Below the pieces are notes generated by a model that was given only the letters and a program-made list of their open reading frames with translations, did no database searches and was not told the origin of the DNA. Position numbers and translations under genes: made by a program. A stretch of 64,000 bases of DNA from NCBI GenBank assembly GCA_030761205.1, contig JAULJL010000039.1, positions 9,806,001-9,870,000 on the forward strand, written 5' to 3'. Source of the DNA: Fremontodendron californicum (taxonomy: Eukaryota > Streptophyta > Magnoliopsida > Malvales > Malvaceae). Below, in pieces: positions 33,744 through 46,675 of this stretch. Position 1 is the first letter of the stretch. Every line of letters starts with the position of its first letter.

Positions 33744-35400
33744 GTGTACGAATGCGAAATATGAGGACCTTCTTGTCAGTAATTCTGAAATTGATTTTGA
33801 AAGACCCATTTGCACGGGTGATTTTGAGGCCAACGAAGATACTAAGGATTATGGTCTATCTCCGGACTTATTAAGAAAAATAGAACAAGAGAAGAAACAA
33901 GTACTTCCTCATAAGGAGCTATTGGAAATGATAAATTTGGGAAGTGGTGAGGAGATAAAGGAGGTTAAAATTGTGACCACATTGTCATCATCAATAATAG
34001 GTGAATTGATAGCCTTCCTCCGAGAATATGTAGATGTATTTGCATGGTCATACCAAGACATGCCAGGGTTAGATCCAGAAATATGGTTCATAAGCTCCCT
34101 TTAAGGCCAGAATGCAAGCCAATTCAGCAAAAATTGAGAAGAATGAGGCCTGGTATGCTGTTAAAGATAAAAGAAGAGGTGAAGAAGCAGTTTGATGTTG
34201 GGTTCTTGGAAGTGGCAAAATATCCGGAATAGGTGGCAAATATTGTTCCAGTAACAAATAAGAATGGCAAGGTACGGATGTGCGTCGATTACCGAGATCT
34301 GAACAAGGCTAGTCCCAAAGATAATTTCCCCTTGCCCCACATCGATACTTTGGTGGATAATATGACAAAGAGTTTCTTGTTTTCTTTCATGGAGGGATTC
34401 TCGAGATACAATCGGATTAAGATGGCACCAAAAGATATGGAGAAAACCACATTTGTTATAATGTGGGAAACATTTTGCTACAAGGTAATGCCGTTTGGGT
34501 TGAAGAATGCTGGGGCAACATATCAGAGGGCCATGGTGAACTTGTTTCATGATATGATGCATAAGGGAATTGAAGTCTATGTTGATGATATAATTGCAAA
34601 GTCATAAGGAGAAGAGGAGCATATTGCGAATCTTAAGAAACTCTTTGAAAGACTAAGAAAGTTTCGACTCAAGCTAAACCCGACAAAATGCACTTTTGGA
34701 GTCACTTCAGGGAAATTGTTGGGTTTTGTTGTTAGCAAAAGGGGAATTGATATTGATCCAGATAAAGTGAAGGCCATTCAAAATCCGCCACCACCACGTA
34801 CTCAAAAAGAAGTAAGAGGCTTCCTAAGAAGATTGAATTACATTGCTCTATTTATTTCTCAGTTAACAGCAAATATGGTCCAATATTTAAGCTACTTCGA
34901 AAACGTGATCCAGGAGAATGGGATAAAGGGTGTCAGATCACTTTTGAAAAGGTTAAGCATTATCTATCAAACCCACCAGTATTAATGCCGCCTGTTCCGG
35001 ATAAACCAATGATACTGTATTTATCAGTATTTGAGAGATCCATGGGTTGTGTCTTGGGGCAACATGATGAGACTGGGAAGAAAGAACAAGCGATCTACTA
35101 CCTCAGCAAGAAGTTTACAGATTATGAGCTAAAATATTCATCGATAGAAAATTGTGTTGTGCCTTAGCCTGGATTGCTCGGAGGCTCAGACAGTACATGT
35201 TGTACCGCACGACGTGGTTGATTGCCAAGCTAGATCCAATCAAGTACATGTTGGAAGCACCTTCTTTGTCAGGGAGGACAGCAAGATGGCAAGTTTTGTT
35301 ATTAGAGTACGACATTGTATATGTAAGTCAGAAAGCTATTAAGGGCAGTGCAGTGGCTGAATTTTTAGCAAGTTGGGCAGTGGAAGATTATGAGCCTCTA
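33744..35400 (+). pseudogene. Reverse transcriptase and first RNase H of element B
   Basis: The RT linker DVFAWSYQDMPG, KNGKVRMCVDYRDLNK and the YVDD box (34587-34598) are present. The first catalytic Asp is changed: FMEGFSRYNRI in place of FMDGFSGYNQI. The connected RNase H is degenerate (LYLSVFERSMGCVL). Breaks are a frameshift near 34080, TAG at 34230-34232 (TGG to TAG), TAA at 34605-34607 (CAA to TAA), a small deletion with shift near 34865 and a further shift near 35150. Confidence 0.83.
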
Positions 35401-36006
35401 AACTTTGATTTCTCGGATGAAGACTTGATGTGCGTCTAGTAAGAAAATGAGATTCCTTCTAAAAAGAAGAAAATATGGAAGATGTACTTTGATGGGGCAT
35501 CCAATGCCATGGGGCACGGAATTGGTGCAGTCCTCATATCCCTAGAAGAAGATTATTATCCTTTCACTGCCAGATTGGATTTTGATTGTACAAACAATAC
35601 TGTAGAATATGAGGCATGTACTATGGGCCTTCGCGCTGCCGTAGACAGAAAGATCAAAAAATTGGAGGTTTTTGGAGACTCAGCTTTAGTGATATATCAA
35701 TTGCGCGGAGAATGGGAAACTTGAGATGCAAAGTTAATCCGATATCGAGAGCTTATACTGAGTTTGTTAGAGAAATTTGAAGAAGTAAATTTCAATTACT
35801 TCCCCCGAGAAGAAAACCGAATGGCAGATGCTCTGGCTACTTTGTCATCAATGTTTAAAGTGAATGAAGGGGCTGAAGTTGTGCCGATCAAGATGAGCAT
35901 ATATGAGTCTCCTGTCCACTGCTTGAGTATCGAAGAAGAAGCAGATGGTCTCCCTTGGTATAGCGACATCTTGCAGTACATCAAGAATCAACAATATCCA
36001 GAATGA
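35401..36006 (+). pseudogene. Second (archaeal-like) RNase H of element B
   Basis: The motif series is complete: YFDGA (35485-35499), NNTVEYEA, FGDSALV and NRMADALA (35818-35841). Stops are TAG near 35437 and TGA at 35722-35724 (the CGA or AGA site in relatives). All four catalytic acids survive. Confidence 0.8.
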
Positions 36007-37204
36007 GCAACAAAAAATGACAAGAGGACTCTGAGAAGGCTAGTTTTGGGTTTTGTTCTAGATAGTGAGATTCTCTACAAGAAAGGGAAGGAGCAAGTCC
36101 TATTGAGATGTGTCGGATCTGCCGAAGCTCAGAGAATCATAGAGGAGGTCCATGAGGGGATATGTGGCACCCATGCCAATGGTCACATGCTTTCTAAGCA
36201 GATTATGAGGGTAGGAAATTATTGGCTGGCGATGGAAGGAGATTGTATCAGTTATTCTCGAAAGTGTCATAAATGCCAGATATATGCAGATAAGATCCAT
36301 GTGCCGCCATCGCCATTGCATGTCATGACTGCACCATGGCCATTCTCAATGTGGGGAATGGATATGATTGGGCCTATTATCCCGAAAGCTTTAAATGGAC
36401 ATTGTTTCATCTTGGTGGCCATAGATTATTTCACAAAGTGGGTGGAAACTGCTTCTTATACGAATATAACAAAGTCGGTGGTATGCAGATTTGTTAAGAA
36501 GGAAATCATATGCCGATATGGATTGCCAACAAGCATTATTTTAGATAATGCTCTCAATCTGAATAATAAGATGATGAGAGAAGTGTGTACTCAGTTCACG
36601 ATCACACATCACAATTCGACACCTTATCGTCCGAAGATGAATAGGGAAGTAGAAGCAGCGAACAAAAATATCAAGAAGATTGTCAAGAAGATGACTGATG
36701 TGTATACGGATTGGCATGAGATCTTGCCTTTTTCTCTTCATGCATACTGTACCTTGGTTCACACATCTACAGGGGCAACGCCGTTTTCTTTGGTATACGG
36801 GATGGAAGAAGTGCTACTTATTGAAGTTGAAATCCCTTCACTTCGGGTTTTGATGGAGGTTGGCCTAGAAAAGGCGGAATAGGTTAGATCTCATTATGAA
36901 CAGCTGAATCTCATCGAGAAGAAAAGATTGAAGGCAATTTTTCATGGGTAGTTGTATCAGAAAAGGATGATTCGAGCCTACAATAAGAAGGTTCATCCCA
37001 GACGGTTTTGAGAAGGGGAGTTGGTACAAAGGAAAATTCTCCCTATCGTGAAGGATCCGCGAGGGAAATGGGCTCCAAATTGGGAATGACTCTATGTGGT
37101 AAAAACAGCTTTTTTCTGGAGGAGCATTGATTCTAACTCGGATGGACGGGGATGATTTGAGAAATCTCGTGAATTCTGATGAATTGAAGAAGTATTATGC
37201 TTGA
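36007..37204 (+). pseudogene. Integrase of element B (broken)
   Basis: Zinc-binding HH-CC (GTHANGH, CHKC), Asp in WGMDMIGP, Asp in LDNALNLN and Glu in REVEAANK with D35E spacing are all present. It is open from 36046 to TAG at 36880-36882 (TGG to TAG). Further stops follow, near 36948 (CAG to TAG), 37009 and 37088. It ends KKYYA with TGA at 37202-37204. The C-terminal GPY motif is damaged. Confidence 0.84.
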
Positions 37205-39780
37205 AGAAAAAAGAAAAAAAAGTGTGATGCTATACACATGGAAATTTGAATGATTCCAAGTGTAAAAATGGAAATTCTATATATCTATATCCCTTGAGAA
37301 TTGCTTTTCAATGAGAATATTCATGCTTGATATGATGAATGGCCATCTTTCATATTCCCTTCAGTAAGAAGAAATTACCCCTAGTCACCCCTTTGAGCCT
37401 TAGGAATTATTTCTTTCTTTGAACCTTGATCAAGGATCACCCTCTACACTGGAGGGCAGATACGAGGAAAAATAATCAAAATCATGGCAAAAAAAGAGAG
37501 CCATCGGAAAATATGAAATCAAAGAATGGCAAATGAAGCCAGCAATGAAAAAAGATTAAAAAGAAAAAAGAAAAGAAAGTCTAAAAAAGGACAAATGTTT
37601 CAAGAATGAATTCTCCTCTGGAAATGATCCTTGATCCAATCACCCTTAAACACACTTTGGGTCTATTTATCCTTTCTTTTTAAACCCAAACCTTGGCGTA
37701 CATTACGTGCTTTAAAAGTCCGTTTTGATCAAGTATGGATATTTAATTTGGAAGGTTTTTCTCAGAATTCATCCCATCTTTTGAATTGACATTTTTTTTA
37801 CCTTGGAAGCATTTAGAATTCTCAGATGCATGGTAGAATACAAGAAAAAAGAGAAAATGAAAAAAAAATGAAAATGAAAAAAGAATGTAAAAGGAGAGGT
37901 TTAAGCTGAAAACCCGCAAAGGGCGACTTAATACCGAATGGGGAACACTTGAGTTGAAAACCTGCAAAGGGCAGCTCAAGTACTGATTAAGGTTTGAATC
38001 AATACTCTGTATAAAGGGGAAAAAATATCTGAAAATCAAAGGAAAAGGAAGAAAGCTCAATCTGACGTAACAACGGAAGCCGAGGGATAACCCAAGTAAA
38101 TTGCTCATTCAAAAGAAGTTTCTGATGGTTTGAAAAATGAGGGGTCCAAGATATTCCACATCCGGGGCATCTACAACCTATAACTTTACATTTGTTTCTT
38201 ATATCCTTGATATTCACTTTTACCATTTTAAAATATTTGTTGCAATAAATTCTTGTTATCCTTCTTATGACATTTGCTTGTTTCATATTGTCTTTCATAC
38301 ATTTTTGAGATTGCATGTTGTTTTTTATTAAATTGAATGATGATTAGTAAACATAAAAATCTTTAAAGGATTTCAGAGTATTACTAAGGAATAGATTTAA
38401 AAAAAGGTTTGGAAACCACTAATCCTGATTAACAATTCACCAAGGAAAATAGTGAATGTGTTGGAGACTCTGTCCTGAAGTCAGAAATTTGTGAATTTCA
38501 GCGAAGTCAGAAACTGTGACTGTTTGACAATTTATATTGAGTGAAAGGTTCCTTAAGTGGGGCATCAGTGAACGATTGAAGACTCCATCATGAAGACAGA
38601 TAGTCTATGAACTTCAAAGAAACCATGGATTAGAAATCATGACTCAATCATTTGATTGCATTTATCTTTAGGAAACATACAAACATTTGCAAAGCATGTC
38701 ATTCTCATCATTGCATTTAGCTAACATTGCAGGAATCGGGAAAACTTTGGCTTCCCCAAATCGAACTCATTCTGCTTCTCAAATGAGTCGAGTCCCGAGA
38801 CCATCGTCGAGGTATTTCTTTTTGTTTTAAAATCGAATTCATTCTTCTTCTCAAATGAGTTGAGCCCCGAGACCATCGTTGAGGTATTTCATTTTGTTTT
38901 AAAATCGAATTCATTCTGCTTCTCAAATGAGTCGAGTCCCGAGACCATCGTCAATGTATTTTCTTTTGTTTTAAATCGAATTCATATAGCTTCTCAAATG
39001 AGTCGAGCCCTGAGACCATCGTCGAGGTATTCCTTTTGTTTTAAATTGAATTCATTATGCTTCTCAAATGAGTCAAACCCCGAGACCATCGTTGAGGTTT
39101 TTTTATTTTTTATTTTTAAATCGAATTCATTCTATTTCTCAAATGAGTCGAGCCCCGAGACCATCGTCGAGTTATATTCCTTTAGTTTTCAGAGTCAAAA
39201 TTTATTTTACAAATGAGCCAAATCCAGGCATTCTTTTTGTTTTAAATCGAATTCATTCTACTTCTCAAATGAGTTGAGCCCTGAGACCATCATCGAGGTA
39301 TTTCCTTTTGTTTTAAATCGAACTCATTCTGCTTCTCAAATGAGTCGAGCCCCGAGACCATCATCGAGGTAGTTTCTTTTGTTTTAAATCGAACTCGTTC
39401 GGCTTCTCAAATGAGTCGAGCCCCGATACCATCGTTGAGGTATTTCCTTTTGTTTTAAATCGAACTCATTCTGTTTCTCAAATGAGTCGAGCCACGAGAC
39501 CATCGTCGAGGTATTTCCTTTTATTTGAAAACTCGTTCTGCATCTCAAATGAGTCAAATATTTTGTTTTAAAATCGAACCCATTTCCTTAAGACGAGTCG
39601 AGCCTTGATTAGTCAGGGAACTCAATTTAAGGATAAAATATTCAATTTACAGCTTTTTTCAAAACAAAAAAAAAACGATGAATGAAAACCCCTTTCCCTT
39701 TTCTTCACATATGGTTTCACTAACCGGACAAAATTAGTGTTTGTTTATCTTTGCCTGATTCAAGATTCTCAGCAATAGCC
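37205..39780 (+). other. Element B 3' UTR (hypervariable region)
   Basis: About 2.6 kb with no supported gene. The first 1.1 kb aligns with the reverse complement of A's 3' UTR (14230-13150). A 71-bp tandem array follows, then a conserved GATTAGTCAGGGAACTCAAT block shared with A and C. Confidence 0.75.
38761..39600. repeat. 71-bp tandem array in element B 3' UTR
   Basis: About 11-12 copies of a roughly 71-bp unit are present, containing CTCAAATGAGTCGAGCCCCG, AGACCATCGTCGAGGTATTT and a TTTTGTTTTAAATCGAACTC-like tail. Copies differ by point changes and short deletions; the last ones are truncated. It is unrelated to the 23-bp array of A. Confidence 0.9.
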
Positions 39781-39793
39781 AAAGAGGGGCAGC
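39781..39793 (+). promoter_or_regulatory. Polypurine tract of element B
   Basis: AAAGAGGGGCAGC directly precedes the LTR start TGTAGACACC. It shows that the following LTR is the 3' LTR of B. Confidence 0.85.
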
Positions 39794-42700
39794 TGTAGAC
39801 ACCTAATTTTGTCCGGACCACTAAAACAGGTATGTTTTCTTTCTAAATTGATGTTTCAGAATGTAAAAAGGCTTTTCTCATCCTGCAGGTGGTACTCTGA
39901 GACTTAGTATAAGAAGGCAAGCATAAAAACTCAAACTTGAAAAAAGTCAACACCAAAAAGTCAACCCCAAAAAGTCAACTATTGAAAAATTCAACCCAGT
40001 TTCAAAATCAAAATTTAAAGTTCAATTGAAGAATGGTGAAAGAATTTTGATAATCCGAGGTCTACATTGAAAAATATGGAGTTTAGAAGTTGGATTACGA
40101 GGATTCGATAGAAAGAAACCCTAGTTCGAAAAAATTAGGGAAAAGTGCTTAAATGATCAAATTGGTCAGAATTGAAGGTTCCAACTGAAAGATAAGAACT
40201 GACTATGGGTAATGGAGAAGCTACTTGGAAGAAAAACTGAAGGAAAAGATAATTCAAAAGAAAACCAAGAATTAGGATTTTTGGTGGATTTTGGTAAAAT
40301 TGAGGAAAATTGCAGAAATGGCCCGATTCAATAAAACTAAAGCCCCTAATTGATGAGGAATGAGTAAACAAGGATAGCCCAAGGCTCAGTTCGAAGTAAT
40401 TCCAAGAAAAGAACCGATTGGAGGGAAACAAAAAAACAAGGAGATTCTTGATACAAAAATGAGGAAAACTCAAAACGGAAGGGAATTTGATCGTAAAAAT
40501 TGGGAATTTTTGAAACAACTCCAATTCAATATATGACAAAGGCCCAGAAAAAGAAAATCTGAAAATTGGACTTGTTTTAAGCAAAACCAAGCTTTGGACG
40601 CAAAAAGGAAAATTTGGGAAAAATAGAGAGTTCCAAAAATTCTGAAAATTTGTAGATCTCATTCTTAAATTATTCAAAGAGATTGGCAAAAGAAAATCTG
40701 GATTCGGAGTTCGTTTGCAAAATGGCCAAATCCCGAGCCCACTATGCAGAAATTCAAAAGGATAAATCTCGAAAAAATAGCAAACGAGTTCCAAAAATTC
40801 TAAAAATTTGCAGATCTCATTCTTAAATTATTTGGAAGATATTGGCGAAATAAAATATGGATTCGGAGTTCGTTTGCAAAATGGCAAATCCCAGGCCCAC
40901 TATGCAAAAATTCAAGCAGATAAATCTCGAAAAAATGGCAAATGAGCTCAAAAAATTTTGAAAATTTGTAGATCTCACTTTTAAATTATTTGAAAGAGAT
41001 TGGTGAAGACAAACCCAAATTTGGAGCTTGTTTACAAAATGGTAAAGTTCAGGTGCACAAAAGGGAAATTTTGGAAGAAAAAATCTAAAAAATAGCAAAT
41101 GGGCTAAAAAAATTTTGAAAACTTTCATAATTCAATTTTTTTATCATTTAAAAAGTATTGAAAAAATAAAATTTGAATTTGGAGTCCGTTTGCTATTTAT
41201 TTAGGTTCGGGGGTCAAAAAGGTCATTTTACCGAAAAAACCAAAAAAAGGCATTTTCTTGCATTTAAAAAATGAAGCATGGGCTGGGAATGTGAAGAGAC
41301 AGCTGGCCAAGGCCCAAAGGAGGGTAGATATTTCTGAATTTTTATCAAAAGGCCAAGAATTAGTAGGAAGGTGGTTATTTTTTTTTTATCAAGCCTTTGA
41401 ATTTGCAACACATGGACCAATGAATGGAGAGTGATGATGTCATATTTAGGGTCCTATTTATGACATCATAATTCAAGGGCTGATTATTCTAATCTAAGGG
41501 TGAGAATTCTACATACAAAGCATCTTGGATTGAAGGCCATTGGATGAAATTTGGCTAAAAATTCTAGAACCTCCTAGGCTCTTCTACATGCCAACCGGCC
41601 ACGCTAAGGGGGAGAGGCTCTCTTTCATTTCTTTCACTCTTTCTTGGCTAATTTCTCTCCATTTTTTAAAAGCAAATAGAAAGTTTAGAAAGGCAAAGAA
41701 AGTAAAAAGAGGAAAAGCTTGCAATATAGCTTTTAGAGGTAGCTAAAAGCACCATACTCTTGCACTTTTTTTGCATTTTCGTCCTTGATTTGCTGTTTTC
41801 ATTTGATATTTGTTGAGTTTCTTTTGATTTTAATTTTAAAATAAGTGTTTTTAATCTTTCTTTTCAAGTTCTTCTTTGATACCTTATTGAAAAAATTTTG
41901 AAAACAACTTTTTTTTACTTGATTTCTAAGGTTGGTCGAATGGTATTGTTTTCTTAAAGGGTTGGTTTTTGATTTTTGTTTCATGTTGTTGGTGATGATT
42001 AGCATGTTTTTGATGTTTTATATTTTCTTCAAATAACAAAATATGAAGCTTGTTTTAATTTTGTTGCTTACTTACCTCCATTTTTTATTGTTATTATCTT
42101 TTTTTCATGTTTACTTCCTTTGTCTACCATTTTTTAGTTTTCTGTTTTCAACATTTTTAAGATGTTCATGATTTGCATTTTACTATGCTAAGTGTTTGTG
42201 AAAATGTCTAGTTGTTTTCATTCCTTTACTTCATTCACATGGTTTAGCATGTTTTTTTTAGTCTTTCATATTAGTATGTCATGTGTTTGTGAAAATGCTA
42301 GGCTAGAATGCCATTTTTGTGAGCTCATGTCCATTTGGCTATCCTTCATTTTTATGCTTTATATGTGCATTTTCATCATGCTAGTTGATAGGTTTACATT
42401 TTCATGTTATGATTTTATATATTTTGATTTAGTATGCCATGTGCTTGTGAAAATGTCATGCCCATTTAGGCCTAGAGTCCATTCGGCTACCCTCCCTTTA
42501 TTTGCTTTGTATGTGCATTTTCATCTTGCTTGTTGATTTGTTTGCATTTTCATGCCATGAGTTTGTGTATTTTGGTTTAGAATGCTATGTGTTTGTGTTA
42601 TTTTCATGCATTCTTTAGGTCTAGGTTTTGCTTGTATTGCCAAAATTTTTATGCATAATTAGACCTAGATTGCATTTATTGCCATGCAAGTTCATGTTAG

Positions 42701-44855
42701 GTCTAGGCCATATTATTTATGCCATGCATTTTTCATGCTATTTAGGTTTTAAATCATGCATTTCATGCATTCCATTTTCTGTATGTTCATGCATTACCAC
42801 TTGATTTATGACTTAGGCCAATCAATGGCTCAAACTCATGCTCACTTGAGCATACTTGTGGAAAATTAAAGGGTTGTCAAATTGATTATTCTACCTTTGT
42901 GATTTTTTTTACTTAGGTAATTTTTGTCCAAGTTTTTAAAAGTTTTAGCTATTGTTTGTAGGTTCTTAAGAGAGTCTCCAATATTTTTACTTTGATTTTT
43001 AAATGATTTTATCAAAGACAAAAAAAAATGTGTTTTAGCAAAACAGTTTTTACCCATTTTTCTAACTTTTTCGATTTTTCTGAGAATTTATCTTTAATCA
43101 AAAAATTAAGCCAATTGTTTTACGTGTAGTTTTACATGTTCTGAGTCTCTAGTACTTTTTTTTAGATTTTTTTGAAATTTTAAAAATAGGTTAAAAATCG
43201 TGTTTTGAAACTGGAAAGTAGAGTCAGATTTGAATTTGAGGAAAAAATATTTTTCTGTTTTAGCTAAGTTACTTAGAGGGGGCTGATTAGGAAATTTAGC
43301 TACTGTCTTAGGGTGGTTTCTAGGCCATTTTAAACTTAAAAAATGATTTTATAGAGTTTGGGTCAAGGGTGGTCAAGTCCGGGATTTCAAACTTAGAAAA
43401 TTAGAGCTATTTTAAAAAGGTGGTTCGGCTAGGGGTCTAATTTTTATCCAAGATTTCCAAAATTGTTTTCAAACAAATCACAAAGTATTTTGATTTTAGA
43501 AAATTTAATTTGATATATTTTCCTAAGGTAGCCGGATATCTTTTTAGATATACGGATTTCCTTAATTAAAGGAAAAAATACACTTTCATGCATTATATTT
43601 TTCATGTTCATGCATACTATGTAATATGTGATTTTTGCTATGATAATTTCTAAGGTATTGTTTTTATTTTGATTTATTTTATGGTGTTATGTTGTTTTTT
43701 ATATGGTTTTGAATATTTCATGCTATCCTACGCTTTTTATTTAGTTATTTATTTTTGTCACATTATTTAGCATATTCTATGTTCATGCATTATTATTTTT
43801 ATTTTTATTTTCATGCATATTTCATGATAGCATTATTTTATGTTTCATTTCATTTCATGTCACTTAGATTATATTCCATGTCATTTAGATTATATTATTT
43901 TAGAATATGCCATGTCATTTAAAATATGCCATATCATTTAAATTTGCCATGTCATTTAAATCATATCATTTCATTTAGAATATCATGCTACCTAGGTCAT
44001 TTCGTTTTATATAGAATATGCCATGATACTTAGGATATTTCATTTCATCTAGAATATACTATGCCATTTAAATTATATCATATCATTTAGGTTGCATTAT
44101 ATTATCTAGACTTTGCTATGTCATTTTATTTATGTCACACATGTTCATATTCATTTTTTTAAATGTTTTGAAAAAGATAATGATTTTCAATAAAAATAAA
44201 GATATTCCCGAGTTAAAATAATTCATGAGTTCTCTATCGGGTTTGCTGGAGAGAATGTCATCAATTATCATTAATAAAGGAATATCTTTCTTTCAAAAAA
44301 CGAGAATGATTCGGAAAATTTTCCAAATAAATAAAAATTTCTATATTTTGCCGATGTTGTCGGGGAATATAAGAAAATTTTGAATTAATAAATTTCGGAT
44401 CATTTTCAATTAAAAATTGAATTATTTTTCTTTAAATTGGGAATTAACTTGAAATACTAAATTAAAACTGACTTTTTACCGAGACTTGAAATAACACATG
44501 ATTAATAAGGTACCGTTTTATACGGGCGTTGTGGGGGTGCTAATCCTTCCCCGCACGTAACCGAGTCGCGAACTCGATTCTTCGATTTTCTCTGTTTTAT
44601 AACGCAGACTTAAAATTGGTTTTTAAAATATTTTAATTAATTTTAAAATGGTTTACAAATCCGGTTTTAATAGGTGGCTGATCACACCTAGCTAAAAAAG
44701 ATTGGTGGTGACTCCATGTCTTTTTCAAAGTCATTTTCAAAACCTTCATTTTTCAAGAGGAATTAAGTCGACTTTCCCTTGAGTTTTTTAATGTCATGCT
44801 TAACGAATAATAAAGTCTTGCGATAAGACTTGTTATTTTTTAGGTTGGGTGTCCA
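39794..44855 (+). repeat. Element B 3' LTR
   Basis: It starts TGTAGACACCTAATTTTGTC and is homologous along its length to the LTRs of A in reverse orientation. It ends near 44855, where the expected ...GGTTGCGACA is altered to GGTTGGGTGTCCA, so the right end is approximate (44847-44855). It is about 5.06 kb. The 150-bp units lie at about 40590-41110 and a CATGTCATTTA-type repeat zone at 43860-44120. A conserved block with GGGGGTGCTAATCCTTCCCC lies at about 44531-44550. A long open frame at 40135-40794 on the other strand is repeat-derived. No gene is supported. Confidence 0.83.
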
Positions 44856-44915
44856 CCGAAACACCTAGAGAGAAGTACTCCACGTCAGTATGATACTCGA
44901 TCGCAAACCAAGATC

Positions 44916-46675
44916 ATGTAGAATGAACAGGCTGCCCGGATAGAGAGAATGGAAAAGGCACAGGATGAGTTAAGGGAACAGTTGGCCAAATCTCAGGCCA
45001 AATCGAGAGATCAGATGAATAAGTTGATGGAGCTAGTGTTCGCCGCAGTTAAGGGAAAGGGACACATGGAAAATTCAGCCCTAGGAATAGAATCAGGAAG
45101 TCAATGAGGCAAAGAGGGTCAACAAGAGGCCGTACTGACAAACGGCCAGTCTTCACAGAATACAGAAACTTTACTGCCGACAGCTGCAATGCCTTTCGTG
45201 TATGTTCAATCCAACACAAGGGCACAAAAATAGATGCTAATTGGGGTAAATCTTGGGGCAATCCCAGCAAATCCTATCGAGGTCCCAGATCTAGATGATC
45301 TCGGTGAGCAAGAAAAGATGAAAATGACAAAACTATAAAAGGTTGAAACGGCTGAGTCACAAAAGAAATATCAGTTGTTGGAAGAAAGGCTGCGGGTCGT
45401 GAAAGGGGCTGAATTGTTTGGCAGCCTCGATGCTAAGGAGATGAGTCTAGTTTCCAGTCTAGTGATCCCACTTAAATTCAAAACGTCAGATTTTGAGAAA
45501 TACAACGGGACCAGTAATCCTTCTAAGCACTTGACAATGTATTGTCGGAAGATGACCGGGCATGATAGTGATGAGAAGTTGCTTATCCACTGTTTCTAAG
45601 ACAACCTTACTGGGTCCTCAACTCGATGGTACAACAAGCTCACCCGAAGCAAGATCCGCTCCTAGACAGACTTGGCTATGGCCTTTTTGGAACAATATAA
45701 ACACGTGTCAGATATGGTACCCGACAGACTATCTTTGCAAAATATGGAGAAGAAAACTATTGAAAGATTCAAACAGTATGCTAAAAAATGGAGAGATATG
45801 GCTACCCAGGTGCAGCCACCTTTGACCAATAAAGAAACTAAGGTTCTCTTTATCAATACTCTGAAGACGCCGTACTATGAAAAGTTGGTGGGTAATGCCA
45901 TTACGAATTTTGCAGACAAGGTCATATCCGAAGAGATGATTGAAACTGCTATCAAGAGCGGAAAGATGGAAAGTGGGGAACAAGTCACCCACAAGAAAAC
46001 AACTCCTACCAAAAAGAAAGAAGGGGAGGCTCATGCAATCAGTTTCAATAATCGCCCTTTCACACCTCCAACACCCTATACGCCTTACCCAACCTTTAAC
46101 CCGTACTATCCAGCTATAAACAACCTCACTCAAAACCATTTTCCCTACACAGTCATACCACAACAACCATACCCGACTGACATATCTCCTCAGATAGCCA
46201 TTCCACCAAACACTCAAAACATCACCCAAAATGATCAAAGGCCTATGAGGAATAACCAAAAACCTCAATATGACCCTATCCCTACCACTTACAGCGAGTT
46301 GTACCCAAAGCTTCTACAGGGGCAACTCGCCTCACCTATCTATCTCCAACCTTTAGAACCTCTATATCCCAAGTGGTACGATTCCAACACTCATTGTGCA
46401 TACAATGGGGGGATTTAAGAATAATCAACTGAAAACTGCCCTGCTTTCAAGCGTAAGGTCTATAGCCTTATTGATGCGAGAATTGTAAAATTCGAACCAA
46501 GAAATGGGCCTAATGTTGTAGGTAACCCTTTGCCTAATCATACAAAGGCCAAGGTTAACTCAATAATGACAGGATAGGTTGAAAAGGTAAAAAGGGATGT
46601 TAGAAAGGTAAAAACACCAATGATCAGAGTCTGGGTAGAGATAGTTACGGCAGGGTTGATTCAACTAAAATTGGT
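44916..46675 (+). pseudogene. gag of element C (broken)
   Basis: The start ATG at 44916 is followed at once by TAG (44919-44921), where A and B have GAA or GAG. The capsid core is recognisable (FGSLDAKEMSLV, FEKYNGTSNPSKHLTM, RDMATQVQPPLTNKE, FINTLKTPYYEKLVG). A linker rich in YTPYP follows (46060-46240). Other breaks are a stop near 45106, TAA at 45597-45599 (CAA to TAA), TAG near 45665 (TGG to TAG) and stops at 46416-46418 and beyond. Confidence 0.83.

Larger units (their letters stand above)
29983..44855 (+). mobile_element. Element B (Tat/Ogre), main part
   Basis: This is the continuation of the fragment at 6236-6812 after the insertion of A. The order is gag, protease with G-patch, intron, RT, RNase H, second RNase H, integrase, 3' UTR with a 71-bp tandem array, polypurine tract and one 3' LTR. 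It is closer to A than to C in coding sequence. Multiple stops and frameshifts make it non-functional. No 5' LTR is in the window. Confidence 0.87.

Noticed and set aside
40135..40794. 219-codon open frame on the minus strand inside B's LTR
   Set aside because: It is translated 150-bp tandem units of the LTR; counterparts in the other LTRs are broken and the composition is not protein-like.
39794..44855. Reading this LTR as a solo LTR
   Set aside because: A matching polypurine tract and a 3' UTR of the same family abut it, so it is B's 3' LTR.
45729..46268. 179-codon antisense open frame over C's gag
   Set aside because: It is the complement of the gag coding sequence; similar antisense frames appear over gag in B and have no independent support.
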